Below are positions 46,342-56,136 of a stretch of 64,000 nt of DNA, piece after piece. Source of the stretch: Pseudomonas sp. GD04091 (lineage in GTDB: Bacteria > Pseudomonadota > Gammaproteobacteria > Pseudomonadales > Pseudomonadaceae); NCBI RefSeq assembly GCF_029836165.1, contig NZ_JAOEBG010000002.1, forward strand, positions 336,081-400,080, in the 5' to 3' direction. Numbering within the stretch: position 1 is the stretch's first letter; the number at the start of each line of letters is the position of its first letter. Under the pieces are notes generated by a model. That model saw only the letters and a program-made list of their open reading frames with translations, was not told where the DNA came from and searched no databases. The position numbers and the translations under genes were made by a program.

Positions 46342-46471
46342 GGCATACCCTAACTTGGCGTCAGACCATCCGGCGCTAAATCGTCAGAATAGAGTTGCCT
46401 TCCGAATTGATTGACATACGCCGTCAAGGGTCATAGATTTCTTCCTGACACATTTCCCTCAGGAGGATACC
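46342..46471. other. res site of the mer transposon
   Basis: A 130-base AT-richer non-coding stretch between urf2 and tnpR, with CGTCAGA/TCGTCAG-type repeats over 46360-46390. By position it is the resolution site bound by TnpR. Confidence 0.7.
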
Positions 46472-47032
46472 TTGCACGGTCAGCGCATCGGTTACGTCCG
46501 CGTCAGCAGCTTCGACCAGAACCCAGAACGGCAGCTCGAACAGATCCAGGTGGATAAAGTGTTCACCGACAAGGCGTCGGGCAAGGACACACGGCGGCCC
46601 GAACTGGAACGGCTGCTCGCCTTCGTGCGCGAAGGCGACACGGTCGTGGTGCACAGCATGGATCGTCTGGCGCGCAACCTCGACGACCTGCGCCGCCTGG
46701 TGCAGGGCCTCACCCAGCGCGGCGTACGCATCGAGTTCCTTAAGGAGCATTTGACCTTCACCGGCGAGGACTCGCCGATGGCGAACCTGATGCTGTCGGT
46801 AATGGGCGCGTTCGCCGAGTTCGAACGCGCCTTGATCCGCGAGCGGCAGCGCGAGGGCATCGCGCTCGCCAAGCAGCGCGGGGCCTACCGTGGCAGGAAG
46901 AAATCCCTGTCGTCTGAGCGTATTGCCGAACTGCGCCAACGTGTCGAGGCTGGCGAGCAAAAGACCAAGCTGGCTCGTGAATTCGGAATCAGTCGCGAAA
47001 CCCTGTATCAATACTTGAGAACGGATCAGTAA
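46472..47032 (+). CDS. tnpR: Resolvase TnpR of the mer transposon
   Basis: This 186-residue serine recombinase resolves cointegrates at res. It has IGYVRVSSFDQNPERQL with the nucleophile Ser, GAFAEFERALIRERQREGI, and a C-terminal helix-turn-helix ending ISRETLYQYLRTDQ. The start is TTG behind AGGAGG, as in Tn21 and Tn501. It is followed by tnpA after two bases. Confidence 0.95.
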   Translation: MHGQRIGYVRVSSFDQNPERQLEQIQVDKVFTDKASGKDTRRPELERLLAFVREGDTVVVHSMDRLARNLDDLRRLVQGLTQRGVRIEFLKEHLTFTGEDSPMANLMLSVMGAFAEFERALIRERQREGIALAKQRGAYRGRKKSLSSERIAELRQRVEAGEQKTKLAREFGISRETLYQYLRTDQ

Positions 47033-47034
47033 AT

Positions 47035-47144
47035 ATGCCACGTCGTTCAATCCTGTCCGCCGCCGAGCGCGAAAGCCTGCTGGCGTTGCCGGACACCAAG
47101 GATGAGTTGATCCGTCACTACACGTTCAGCGAAACCGACCTCTC
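47035..47144 (+). pseudogene. tnpA: tnpA of the mer transposon, 5' part
   Basis: The first 36 codons and two bases (MPRRSILSAAERESLLALP onward) of a Tn21/Tn501-type transposase, cut at the target sequence CTCTC by Tn5393. The rest lies at 52615-55476. Joined without one CTCTC copy, the two parts give exactly 988 residues, the normal length. Confidence 0.96.
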
Positions 47145-47250
47145 GGGGTCGTTTGCGGGAAGGGGCGGAATCCTACGCTAAGGCTTTGGCCAGCGATATT
47201 CTCCGGTGAGATTGATGTGTTCCCAGGGGATAGGAGAAGTCGCTTGATAT

Positions 47251-48087
47251 CTAGTATGACGTCTGTCGCACCTGCTTGATCGCGGCCGCGATAGCTAGAT
47301 CGCGTTGCTCCTCTTCTCCATCCGCGTTCCAAGCTGCGGAAAGGCACCCATAAGCGTACGCCTGGTCGAGCAGGCGACGCGGATCGACGTCCAGCGCACG
47401 AGAGAATGCGTCCGCCATCTGTGCAATGCGTCTAGGATCGAGACAAAGGTCGTCTCTGTCAGCCGGATCGTAGAACATATTGGCGGCGCCAAAGCCCACT
47501 TCACCGACCAGACCGACGGGATCTATCACCAGCCAGCCGCGACTGGAGAACATGATGTTTTCATGATGCAGATCGCCATGTAGCCCACGCAGTTCCGAGG
47601 CATTGCTCATCATTTGATCGGCTATAATCGCCGCGTGGACGTAGTCAGTTTGACAACCTGCGTTTTGATCATCGCGCGCCCGCTGAAACAAAGCTGCAAA
47701 GCGATCCCGGATCGGGAGAAGGGCAGAAGGCAGGGGTTCCTCAGATGCGGCATACAGCTTCGCCATTAGTTCCGCTGCAATTTCGGTCGCCTGGTAGTCG
47801 CCGTGCTCGGCAACGATGTGAGAGAGCATTCGCTCCCCGGCATATTCGAGCAACATCAGATTGTTCTCACGACCGAGCAACCGGACTGCTCCCCTCCCAT
47901 TGCGCCATACCAGATAGTCGGCCCCGCGCAGTTCATCAGCAATGTCTTCTATAGGTTTCAATCCCTTGACGATTGCAGGAGTCCCGTCTGGCAATGAAAC
48001 TTTCCAAACGAGGCTGGAAAAGGTGTCCGCAATGAGAACAGGTTGCGAAACGTGCCAATGAGCAGGAAAAACAGGCGGCATGAACAT
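47251..48087 (-). CDS. aph(6)-Id: Streptomycin 6-phosphotransferase StrB, APH(6)-Id
   Basis: This 278-residue kinase-fold enzyme phosphorylates streptomycin at position 6. The catalytic loop HGDLHHENIMF and the metal site VIDPVGLVGEVGFGAANM are present. Its start overlaps the last base of strA (ATG at 48087). An upstream in-frame GTG-type start three codons earlier was rejected because it lies inside strA. Full length and normal. Confidence 0.98.
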   Translation of the reverse strand: MFMPPVFPAHWHVSQPVLIADTFSSLVWKVSLPDGTPAIVKGLKPIEDIADELRGADYLVWRNGRGAVRLLGRENNLMLLEYAGERMLSHIVAEHGDYQATEIAAELMAKLYAASEEPLPSALLPIRDRFAALFQRARDDQNAGCQTDYVHAAIIADQMMSNASELRGLHGDLHHENIMFSSRGWLVIDPVGLVGEVGFGAANMFYDPADRDDLCLDPRRIAQMADAFSRALDVDPRRLLDQAYAYGCLSAAWNADGEEEQRDLAIAAAIKQVRQTSY

Positions 48088-48890
48088 CAACCCCAAGTCA
48101 GAGGGTCCAATCGCAGATAGAAGGCAAGGCGTTCGCGGTCGGGGGCTTCGATCCCCAATACATTGAATAGGACAGCGAAGGCGCGCTCTGCTTCATCTGG
48201 CGCTGCCCAGTTCTCTTCGGCGTTAGCAATCATGAGTGCCAAATCGGCATAGCGATCTGCTGTTCCGAGCCGCCCAAGGTCGATCAGACCCGTGCATTGA
48301 AGAGTTTTAGGGTCCACCATGAAGTTCGGCATGCAGGGATCACCATGGCAAACAACCATATCGGTGCGCTCTTGGTCGAGCCGCACCGGTAGCTCTCGTT
48401 CGACACGAGCCAAAAGATCGAGCTGCGGCGTACTCTTGTCCTCGTCCGGTAAGAAGTCGGGATTGACGGCATTGCGGGACACCACATCAACGGCGCGTCC
48501 GAACATTCGCGACAGCCTGCGCTCAAACGGACATTGATCAACCGATAGGCTGTGAACAGCGCCAAGTTGCTGCCCCATTGACGGCCACGCTTTGAGCAAA
48601 TCCGCTCCAGACAGATCAGCCGCCGGTACTCCCGGAATTGCCGTTATCACCAAGCATGCACCCTCCTGTTCCTCCTGCCAGTTGATGACCTCGGGGCAAG
48701 CCACACCTCGACCTTTGAGCCAAATGAGGCGGTCACGCTCTCCAGCGAGCTCACCGCGGCGGGAAGCAGGTGCGATTTTCGCGAAGGCATGCCCGTCACC
48801 ACGTCGAAAAACAAAATCACCAGATTCTCCGCCTCTGACAGGCAACCAGTCAGAATGCGATTCACCAAAAAAAATATTAGTTCGATTCAA
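48087..48890 (-). CDS. aph(3'')-Ib: Streptomycin 3''-phosphotransferase StrA, APH(3'')-Ib
   Basis: This 267-residue aminoglycoside kinase phosphorylates streptomycin at the 3'' position. The catalytic loop VVCHGDPCMPNFMVDP and the following LIDLGRLGTADRYADL are intact. It is the first gene of the strA-strB pair, 11 bases downstream of the Tn5393 resolvase gene from whose promoter it is probably read. Confidence 0.98.
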   Translation of the reverse strand: MNRTNIFFGESHSDWLPVRGGESGDFVFRRGDGHAFAKIAPASRRGELAGERDRLIWLKGRGVACPEVINWQEEQEGACLVITAIPGVPAADLSGADLLKAWPSMGQQLGAVHSLSVDQCPFERRLSRMFGRAVDVVSRNAVNPDFLPDEDKSTPQLDLLARVERELPVRLDQERTDMVVCHGDPCMPNFMVDPKTLQCTGLIDLGRLGTADRYADLALMIANAEENWAAPDEAERAFAVLFNVLGIEAPDRERLAFYLRLDPLTWG

Positions 48891-48901
48891 TGGAGGTTCC
48901 T

Positions 48902-49570
48902 TCAGTTTTCTGATGAAGCGCGGAGGTGGCTCAACTTGCGAAAAGAAACGAGTTGCGACGTAAGTCCGAGAACATGCTTTCCATGGTCTCTGAGCTCGCC
49001 TTTGGGACCGACATATCGGTAGAGAGTGACGCGCTCGATGCCGAGTTCCTTGCAGAGATCGGAAACTGAAGTATCGCGCTGGGCCATGGCGGCTTGCGCG
49101 AGACGCACCTGAGCTTTGGTGAGCGCGAATTTTCGTCCGCCCTTGCGACCGCGCGCTCTCGCGGAGGCGAGACCCGCCATGGTGCGCTCTCGGATCAGAT
49201 CCCGCTCGAACTCGGCCAAGGTGGCGAAGATTCCGAACACCATGCGACCGGACGCAGTCGTGGTGTCGATCTGAGCGCCCTTTCCAGTCAGAACCCGCAG
49301 GCCGATCTTGCGGTCTGACAGCTCCTTCACCGTGTTGACCAGATGGGCAAGCGATCGTCCGAGGCGATCGAGCTTCCAGACCACCAGCACATCGCCGTCA
49401 CGCAATGACTTGAGGCAGGCAGTCAAGCCAGGGCGATCATCACGACCGCCGGAAGCAAGATCATCATAGATATTGTCCCGTTCGACACCTGCGGCGCGCA
49501 AGGTGTCGTGCTGCAGGTCGAGAGACTGCGAGCCATCGGCTTTGGAGACGCGGGCATATCCGATCAGCAT
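48902..49570 (-). CDS. tnpR: Resolvase TnpR of Tn5393
   Basis: This 222-residue serine recombinase has MLIGYARVSKADGSQSLDLQ at the start (nucleophile Ser in ARVS), FATLAEFERDLIRERTMAGL and a C-terminal helix-turn-helix (VSDLCKELGIERVTLYRYV) plus a 35-residue tail. It resolves cointegrates and represses tnpA and itself. Divergent from tnpA. Confidence 0.95.
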   Translation of the reverse strand: MLIGYARVSKADGSQSLDLQHDTLRAAGVERDNIYDDLASGGRDDRPGLTACLKSLRDGDVLVVWKLDRLGRSLAHLVNTVKELSDRKIGLRVLTGKGAQIDTTTASGRMVFGIFATLAEFERDLIRERTMAGLASARARGRKGGRKFALTKAQVRLAQAAMAQRDTSVSDLCKELGIERVTLYRYVGPKGELRDHGKHVLGLTSQLVSFRKLSHLRASSEN

Positions 49571-49695
49571 GTATCACAAACGTTGGTTTGAGGCGGCGCT
49601 TCGGCCACGATTGCATTGACCTCTGGAAATGTATCTCAACCAGCTTCATAAACAAAGCGTCTTGAACGCTATCAGATTTTGAAAAAGGAACATGT
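49571..49695. other. res/promoter region of Tn5393
   Basis: A 125-base non-coding stretch between divergent tnpR and tnpA, AT-richer than its surroundings. By position it holds the res site and both transposition-gene promoters. Confidence 0.75.
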
Positions 49696-52581
49696 ATGCC
49701 GCGTCGCGTCACTCTAACCGATCGGCAGAAAGACGCGCTGTTGCGCTTGCCGACTTCACAGACGGATTTGCTCAAGCACTATACGCTGAGTGATGAAGAC
49801 CTTGGGCATATCAGGCTGCGTCGGCGCGCTCACAACAGGTTCGGCTTCGCCCTGCAATTGTGTGTCCTGCGCTATCCCGGCCGGGTGCTGGCTCCAGGCG
49901 AACTGATCCCTGCAGAGGTCATCGAATTTATCGGAGCGCAGCTTGGCCTGGGTGCCGACGATCTCGTAGACTATGCTGCCCGCGAGGAAACACGGCACGA
50001 GCATCTTGCCGAGTTACGGGGGCTCTACGGCTTCCGCACCTTCTCCGGACGTGGTGCGAGCGAGCTGAAGGAATGGTTGTTCCGAGAAGCCGAGATGGCG
50101 GTGTCGAACGAGGATATCGCCCGTCGCTTCGTAGCCGAGTGCCGACGCACCCGCACTGTCCTTCCCGCGACATCCACGATCGAGCGGCTTTGTGCCGCGG
50201 CTCTCGTCGATGCCGAGCGACGCATCGAGACGAGGATCGCCATTCGTCTGCCTATGTCGATCCGAGAACAGTTGCTGGCATTGCTCGAGGAGACGGCTGA
50301 TGATCGGGTGACCCGTTTTGTGTGGCTGCGCCAGTTCGAGCCTGGCTCGAACTCTTCGTCGGCCAACCGGCTGCTCGACCGGCTCGAATATCTGCAACGC
50401 GTCGATCTCCCCGAGGATCTGCTTGCCGGCGTTCCTGCCCATCGGGTGACTCGTCTGCGCAGGCAGGGTGAACGGTATTATGCCGACGGCATGCGCGATC
50501 TCCCGGAGGACAGGCGGCTTGCGATCTTGGCTGTTTGCGTCTCGGAATGGCAGGCGATGTTGGCCGACGCAGTGGTCGAAACCCACGACCGGATCGTCGG
50601 CCGTCTCTACCGTGCTTCGGAGCGTATTTGCCATGCAAAGGTCGCAGACGAAGCGGGGGTGGTGCGTGACACCCTGAAATCCTTCGCCGAGATCGGGGGC
50701 GCCCTGGTCGATGCACAGGATGATGGCCAGCCGCTGGGCGACGTCATCGCGAGCGGATCAGGGTGGGACGGCTTCAAAACCCTTGTTGCAATGGCAACCA
50801 GGCTCACCGCCACCATGGCCGACGATCCGCTCAACCATGTGCTCGACGGTTATCACCGCTTCCGCCGATACGCTCCACGCATGTTGCGCCTGCTCGATCT
50901 GCGAGCTGCGCCCGTTGCACTGCCGCTTCTGGAAGCGGTGACGGCCCTTCGTACCGGTTTGAACGATGCCGCGATGACCAGCTTCTTGCGGCCCAGCTCG
51001 AAATGGCATCGCCACCTTCGGGCCCAGAGGGCTGGCGACGCTCGCCTATGGGAGATCGCGGTGCTGTTCCATCTGCGCGATGCGTTCCGCTCCGGAGATG
51101 TCTGGCTTACTAGGTCCCGGCGCTATGGCGATCTGAAACACGCACTCGTTCCGGCACAAGCCATCGCGGAAGGCGGTCGTCTCGCTGTGCCATTGCGGCC
51201 GGAGGAATGGCTGGCAGACCGGCAAGCTCGCCTCGACATGCGGTTGCGCGAGCTTGGCCGTGCCGCTCGCGCAGGCACGATCCCGGGCGGGTCGATTGAA
51301 AACGGCGTTCTGCATATCGAGAAACTCGAAGCCGCCGCGCCGACAGGCGCCGAAGATCTGGTGCTCGATCTCTACAAGCAGATCCCGCCCACGCGCATCA
51401 CCGATCTCCTGCTGGAGGTGGATGCGGCGACCGGCTTCACCGAAGCGTTCACCCATCTGCGCACAGGAGCACCCTGCGCTGACCGGATCGGGCTAATGAA
51501 CGTTATCTTGGCGGAAGGGATCAACCTCGGCTTGCGCAAAATGGCGGATGCGACAAACACCCACACCTTCTGGGAATTGATCCGCATTGGACGGTGGCAT
51601 GTCGAGGGCGAAGCCTATGACCGGGCGCTGGCCATGGTGGTCGAGGCACAGGCAGCGTTACCCATGGCCCGGTTCTGGGGCATGGGCACGTCGGCTTCGA
51701 GCGACGGACAGTTCTTCGTCGCTACAGAGCAAGGTGAGGCCATGAACCTGGTCAACGCGAAATATGGCAATACCCCGGGCCTGAAAGCCTATAGCCACGT
51801 CTCCGACCAATATGCGCCGTTCGCAACCCAGGTGATTCCTGCAACGGCAAGCGAAGCGCCTTACATCCTCGATGGCCTGCTGATGAACGATGCTGGACGC
51901 CATATCCGCGAGCAGTTCACCGACACGGGCGGCTTCACCGATCACGTCTTTGCCGCATGTGCCATTCTCGGCTACCGGTTCGCTCCGCGCATCCGCGACC
52001 TGCCATCCAAACGGCTCTACGCGTTCAATCCGTCGGCCGCCCCGGCGCACCTGCGAGCGTTGATCGGCGGAAAGGTCAACCAAGCCATGATCGAGCGCAA
52101 TTGGCCCGACACCCTGCGCATCGCCGCCACCATTGCTGCCGGGACCGTCGCGCCAAGCCAGATTCTGCGGAAACTCGCCTCCTATCCGCGGCAGAACGAG
52201 CTCGCGACAGCCCTGCGGGAAGTCGGTCGCGTCGAGCGCACCCTGTTCATGATCGACTGGATTCTGGATGCCGAACTCCAACGGCGTGCCCAGATCGGGC
52301 TCAACAAAGGCGAAGCTCATCATGCGCTGAAGCGGGCAATCAGCTTCCACCGCCGCGGTGAAATCCGCGACCGTTCCGCCGAAGGCCAGCATTACCGCAT
52401 CGCCGGCATGAATCTGCTCGCCGCCATCATCATCTTCTGGAACACCATGAAGCTCGGCGAGGTCGTTGCAAACCAGAAACGCGATGGAAAGCTGCTATCG
52501 CCCGATCTCTTGGCCCATGTTTCGCCGCTCGGATGGGAACACATCAATCTCACCGGAGAATATCGCTGGCCAAAGCCTTAG
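49696..52581 (+). CDS. tnpA: Transposase TnpA of Tn5393 (Tn3 family)
   Basis: This 961-residue DDE transposase of the Tn3 family has an N-terminal DNA-binding region (MPRRVTLTDRQKDALLRLP onward) and a C-terminal catalytic half, with HVSDQYAPFATQVIPATASEAPYILDGL-type and [18 protein letters not shown] segments. It is full length and, with both ends intact, Tn5393 should still be mobile. It ends inside the right inverted repeat. Confidence 0.96.
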   Translation: MPRRVTLTDRQKDALLRLPTSQTDLLKHYTLSDEDLGHIRLRRRAHNRFGFALQLCVLRYPGRVLAPGELIPAEVIEFIGAQLGLGADDLVDYAAREETRHEHLAELRGLYGFRTFSGRGASELKEWLFREAEMAVSNEDIARRFVAECRRTRTVLPATSTIERLCAAALVDAERRIETRIAIRLPMSIREQLLALLEETADDRVTRFVWLRQFEPGSNSSSANRLLDRLEYLQRVDLPEDLLAGVPAHRVTRLRRQGERYYADGMRDLPEDRRLAILAVCVSEWQAMLADAVVETHDRIVGRLYRASERICHAKVADEAGVVRDTLKSFAEIGGALVDAQDDGQPLGDVIASGSGWDGFKTLVAMATRLTATMADDPLNHVLDGYHRFRRYAPRMLRLLDLRAAPVALPLLEAVTALRTGLNDAAMTSFLRPSSKWHRHLRAQRAGDARLWEIAVLFHLRDAFRSGDVWLTRSRRYGDLKHALVPAQAIAEGGRLAVPLRPEEWLADRQARLDMRLRELGRAARAGTIPGGSIENGVLHIEKLEAAAPTGAEDLVLDLYKQIPPTRITDLLLEVDAATGFTEAFTHLRTGAPCADRIGLMNVILAEGINLGLRKMADATNTHTFWELIRIGRWHVEGEAYDRALAMVVEAQAALPMARFWGMGTSASSDGQFFVATEQGEAMNLVNAKYGNTPGLKAYSHVSDQYAPFATQVIPATASEAPYILDGLLMNDAGRHIREQFTDTGGFTDHVFAACAILGYRFAPRIRDLPSKRLYAFNPSAAPAHLRALIGGKVNQAMIERNWPDTLRIAATIAAGTVAPSQILRKLASYPRQNELATALREVGRVERTLFMIDWILDAELQRRAQIGLNKGEAHHALKRAISFHRRGEIRDRSAEGQHYRIAGMNLLAAIIIFWNTMKLGEVVANQKRDGKLLSPDLLAHVSPLGWEHINLTGEYRWPKP

Positions 52582-52614
52582 CGTAGGATTCCGCCCCCTC
52601 CCGCAAACGACCCC

Positions 52615-55476
52615 CTCTCCATCATCCGGCAGCGGCGCGGCCCGGCCAACCGGCTGGGCTTCGCCGTGCAGCTCTGTTACCTGCGCTTTCCTGGTGTCAT
52701 CCTGGGCGTCGATGAGCCGCCGTTTCCGCCCTTGTTGAAACTGGTCGCCGACCAGCTCAAGGTCAGCGTCGAAAGCTGGGACGAATACGGGCAGCGGGAG
52801 CAGACCCGGCGCGAGCACCTGGTCGAACTGCAAACGGTGTTCGGCTTCCAGCCCTTTACCATGGGCCACTACCGGCAGGCCGTCCAGTTGCTGACCGAGA
52901 TGGCCTTGCAGACCGACAAGGGCATCGTGCTGGCCAGCACCTTGATCGAGCACCTGCGGCAGCAGTCGGTCATTCTGCCTGCCCTCAACGCCGTCGAGCG
53001 GGCGAGCGCCGAAGCAATCACCCGCGCCAACCGGCGCATCTACGATGCCTTGGCCGAACCGCTGTCGGACGCGCATCGCCGCCGCCTCGACGATCTGCTC
53101 AAGCGTCGGGACAACGGCAAAACGACCTGGCTGGCCTGGCTGCGCCAATCGCCCGTCAAACCGAATTCGCGGCACATGCTGGAACACATCGAACGCCTCA
53201 AAGCGTGGCAGGCGCTCGACCTGCCTTCTGGCATCGAGCGGTCGGTGCACCAGAACCGCCTGCTCAAGATCGCCCGTGAGGGTGGCCAGATGACGCCCGC
53301 CGACCTGGCCAAGTTCGAGGCGCAGCGACGCTATGCCACCCTGGTGGCGCTTGCCATCGAGGGCATGGCCACCGTCACCGACGAAATCATCGACCTGCAC
53401 GACCGCATCCTGGGCAAGCTGTTCAACGCCGCCAAGAACAAGCATCAGCAGCAATTCCAGGCGTCCGGCAAGGCGATCAACGCCAAGGTGCGGCTGTTCG
53501 GCCGCATCGGCCAGGCGCTGATCGAGGCCAAGCAGGCGGGCCGCGATCCGTTCGCCGCCATCGAGGCCGTCATGTCCTGGGATGCCTTCGCCGAGAGCGT
53601 CACCGAAGCGCAGAAGCTTGCGCAGCCCGAGGACTTCGATTTCCTGCACCGCATCGGCGAAAGCTACGCCACGCTGCGCCGCTACGCGCCGGAATTCCTT
53701 GCCGTGCTCAAGCTGCGGGCCGCTCCCGCCGCGAAGGACGTGCTCGACGCCATCGAGGTGCTGCGCGGCATGAACAGCGACAACGCCCGCAAGGTGCCCG
53801 CCGACGCGCCGACCGAGTTCATCAAGCCGCGCTGGCAGAAGCTGGTCATGACCGACACCGGCATCGACCGGCGCTACTACGAACTGTGCGCGCTGTCGGA
53901 GATGAAGAACGCGTTGCGTTCCGGCGACATCTGGGTGCAGGGGTCGCGCCAGTTCAAGGACTTCGAGGACTACCTGGTGCCGCCCGCGAAATTCGCCAGC
54001 CTCAAGCAGGCCAGCGAATTGCCGCTGGCCGTGGCCACCGACTGCAACCGGTACCTGAACGACCGGCTGACGCTGCTGGAAACACAGCTTGCCACCGTCA
54101 ACCGTATGGCGACGGCCAACGAGCTGCCGGACGCCATCATCACCGAGTCAGGCTTGAAGATCACGCCGCTCGACGCGGCGGTACCCGACACCGCCCAAGC
54201 GCTGATCGACCAGACGGCAATGATCCTGCCGCACGTCAAGATCACCGAACTGCTGCTGGAGGTGGACGAATGGACGGGCTTCACTCGGCATTTCGCGCAT
54301 CTGAAATCGGGCGACCCGGCCAAAGACAAGAACCTGTTGCTGACCACGATCCTCGCCGACGCGATCAACCTGGGCCTGACCAAGATGGCGGAGTCTTGCC
54401 CCGGCACGACCTACGCCAAGCTGGCTTGGCTGCAAGCCTGGCACATCCGCGACGAAACCTACGGGGCGGCGCTGGCCGATCTGGTCAACGCACAGTTCCG
54501 CCATCCCTTCGCCGAGCACTGGGGCGACGGCACCACCTCATCGTCGGACGGCCAGAACTTCCGCACCGGCAGCAAGGCCGAGAGCACCGGCCACATCAAC
54601 CCGAAATACGGGAGCAGCCCAGGGCGGACGTTCTACACCCACATTTCTGACCAGTACGCGCCATTTCACACCAAGGTCGTGAACGTCGGCGTGCGCGATT
54701 CGACCTACGTGCTCGACGGCCTGCTGTACCACGAGTCCGACTTGCGGATCGAGGAGCATTACACCGACACGGCGGGCTTCACCGATCACGTCTTCGCCCT
54801 GATGCACCTCCTGGGCTTCCGCTTCGCGCCGCGCATCCGCGACCTGGGCGACACCAAGCTCTACATCCCGAAGGGCGACGCCGCCTATGACGCGCTGAAA
54901 CCCATGATCGGCGGCACGCTCAACATCAAGCACGTCCGCGCCCATTGGGACGAAATCCTGCGGCTGGCCACCTCGATCAAGCAGGGCACGGTGACGGCCT
55001 CCCTGATGCTCCGAAAGCTCGGCAGCTACCCACGCCAGAACGGCCTGGCCGTGGCGCTCCGCGAGCTGGGCCGCATCGAGCGCACGCTGTTCATCCTGGA
55101 CTGGCTGCAAAGCGTGGAACTGCGCCGCCGCGTGCATGCCGGCCTGAACAAGGGCGAGGCGCGCAATGCGCTGGCCAGGGCAGTGTTTTTCAACCGCCTG
55201 GGTGAAATCCGCGACCGCAGTTTCGAGCAGCAGCGCTACCGGGCTAGCGGCCTCAATCTGGTAACGGCTGCCGTCGTGTTGTGGAACACGGTCTATCTGG
55301 AACGGGCTGCGCACGCGCTGCGTGGCAACGGCCATGCCGTTGATGACGCGCTGTTGCAGTACCTGTCGCCGCTCGGTTGGGAGCACATCAACCTCACCGG
55401 CGATTACCTCTGGCGCAGCAGCGCCAAGATCGGCGCGGGCAAGTTCAGGCCGCTACGACCGCTGCAACCGGCTTAG
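52615..55476 (+). pseudogene. tnpA: tnpA of the mer transposon, 3' part
   Basis: This encodes residues 37-988 of a Tn21/Tn501-type transposase, from [20 protein letters not shown] to the end RPLRPLQPA. The catalytic half ([23 protein letters not shown]-like [20 protein letters not shown]) is undamaged. The first 36 residues are separated by Tn5393, so the protein is lost unless Tn5393 leaves precisely. A shorter product from an internal start would lack the end-binding N-terminus. The stop lies inside the right inverted repeat. Confidence 0.95.
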
Positions 55477-55509
55477 CGTGCTTTATTTTCCGTTTTCTGA
55501 GGCGACCCC
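55472..55509 (-). repeat. Right 38-bp inverted repeat, shared right end of mer and outer transposons
   Basis: Read on the minus strand it starts GGGGTCGCCTCAG and ends CACGCTAAG. It is followed by AAGAA (55510-55514), matching the bases left of 29414. Confidence 0.95.
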
Positions 55510-55587
55510 AAGAACAAGTGCGAGGAAAGGCAGGCAGCTTCGCCACAGGCATGGCAAATCCGCCGATCGATCGAAACGGTCGTGCAT
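55510..55587 (-). pseudogene. hupE: hupE, 5' part
   Basis: The first 26 codons of hupE, MHDRFDRSADLPCLWRSCLP followed by FLALVL, up to the transposon. With the 3' part at 28755-29408 this rebuilds a signal peptide FLALVLALSIFGVGNAFA. A GGAG ribosome site precedes the ATG. It lies 70 bases downstream of the His-rich membrane protein gene in the same operon. Confidence 0.88.
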
Positions 55588-55657
55588 GAGAACTCCTACG
55601 AATGGAAAAATGGCTGGCGAGTGCGAGGGCCTGGAAAGCACATCGCACTCATGAGAG

Positions 55658-56041
55658 CTAGGCCATTCGAGGGGGGCGTTCCAATCGGTACGCGATTAAG
55701 AAGACCAGCAGCGTCAGCGCGAAGATCAGCCGATCCAGCCCATGCTGTACCCAGGTCGAGAGATCGGCGACCGGACTATGGAGCTTTTCGTGTGAGTGGT
55801 CGTTGATGTGGTGGGGGTGCGAGAGATCGAAGGCCAAGCTCTCAGCCTCGTCACTGGATTGCCCGAGTTCCCCGACATCGATCTCATGGTGATGATGGGT
55901 AAGCGACGCCAGCTCGGCGAGACCGTGGGACATGAAATCGCCGATGGCAGACTGCACCACGCCGGCCAACAGCAATACCAACACCAGCCGCTGTAGGAAG
56001 GGCGAGCCCCATTTTGCAAAGAGCCGAGTGCGGTCATACAT
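55658..56041 (-). CDS. His-rich two-helix membrane protein, first gene of the split metal operon
   Basis: This 127-residue protein has a helix near 15-35 (FLQRLVLVLLLAGVVQSAIG), a His/Asp/Glu-rich periplasmic stretch (SLTHHHHEIDVGELGQ and DLSHPHHINDHSHEKLHS, about 47-88) and a second helix (about 100-118). The His clusters suggest binding of Ni, Co, Zn or Cu outside the inner membrane. It is divergent from a CsoR/RcnR-type regulator gene and upstream of hupE. It somewhat resembles CzcI/CopK-like accessory proteins in size only; no named family is recognised. Confidence 0.75.
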   Translation of the reverse strand: MYDRTRLFAKWGSPFLQRLVLVLLLAGVVQSAIGDFMSHGLAELASLTHHHHEIDVGELGQSSDEAESLAFDLSHPHHINDHSHEKLHSPVADLSTWVQHGLDRLIFALTLLVFLIAYRLERPPRMA

Positions 56042-56097
56042 GCGGGATCAGGGTTGGAATGCTAAAAGTGGATGTTCTTCATGTCTCAAAGGCAATA

Positions 56098-56120
56098 TCA
56101 TATCCCCCCCGGGGGCATAC
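56098..56120. promoter_or_regulatory. CsoR/RcnR-type operator
   Basis: ATATCCCCCCCGGGGGCATA is a G/C-tract palindrome with TAT/ATA flanks, the form bound by CsoR/RcnR tetramers. It lies between the divergent regulator gene (start 56137) and the His-rich protein gene (start 56041), so it can control both. Confidence 0.8.
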
Positions 56121-56136
56121 GATCAAGTTGACAATC

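Larger units (their letters stand above)
47145..52614. mobile_element. Tn5393 without IS1133 (strA-strB transposon)
   Basis: It is exactly 5,470 bp, flanked by CTCTC on both sides (47140-47144 and 52615-52619). The ends are inverted repeats of about 80 bp that begin GGGGTCGTTTGCGGGA and differ by one base near position 17. It carries strB, strA and tnpR on the minus strand and tnpA on the plus strand. strA follows tnpR directly, so the IS1133 found in the original Tn5393 is absent. Confidence 0.96.
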
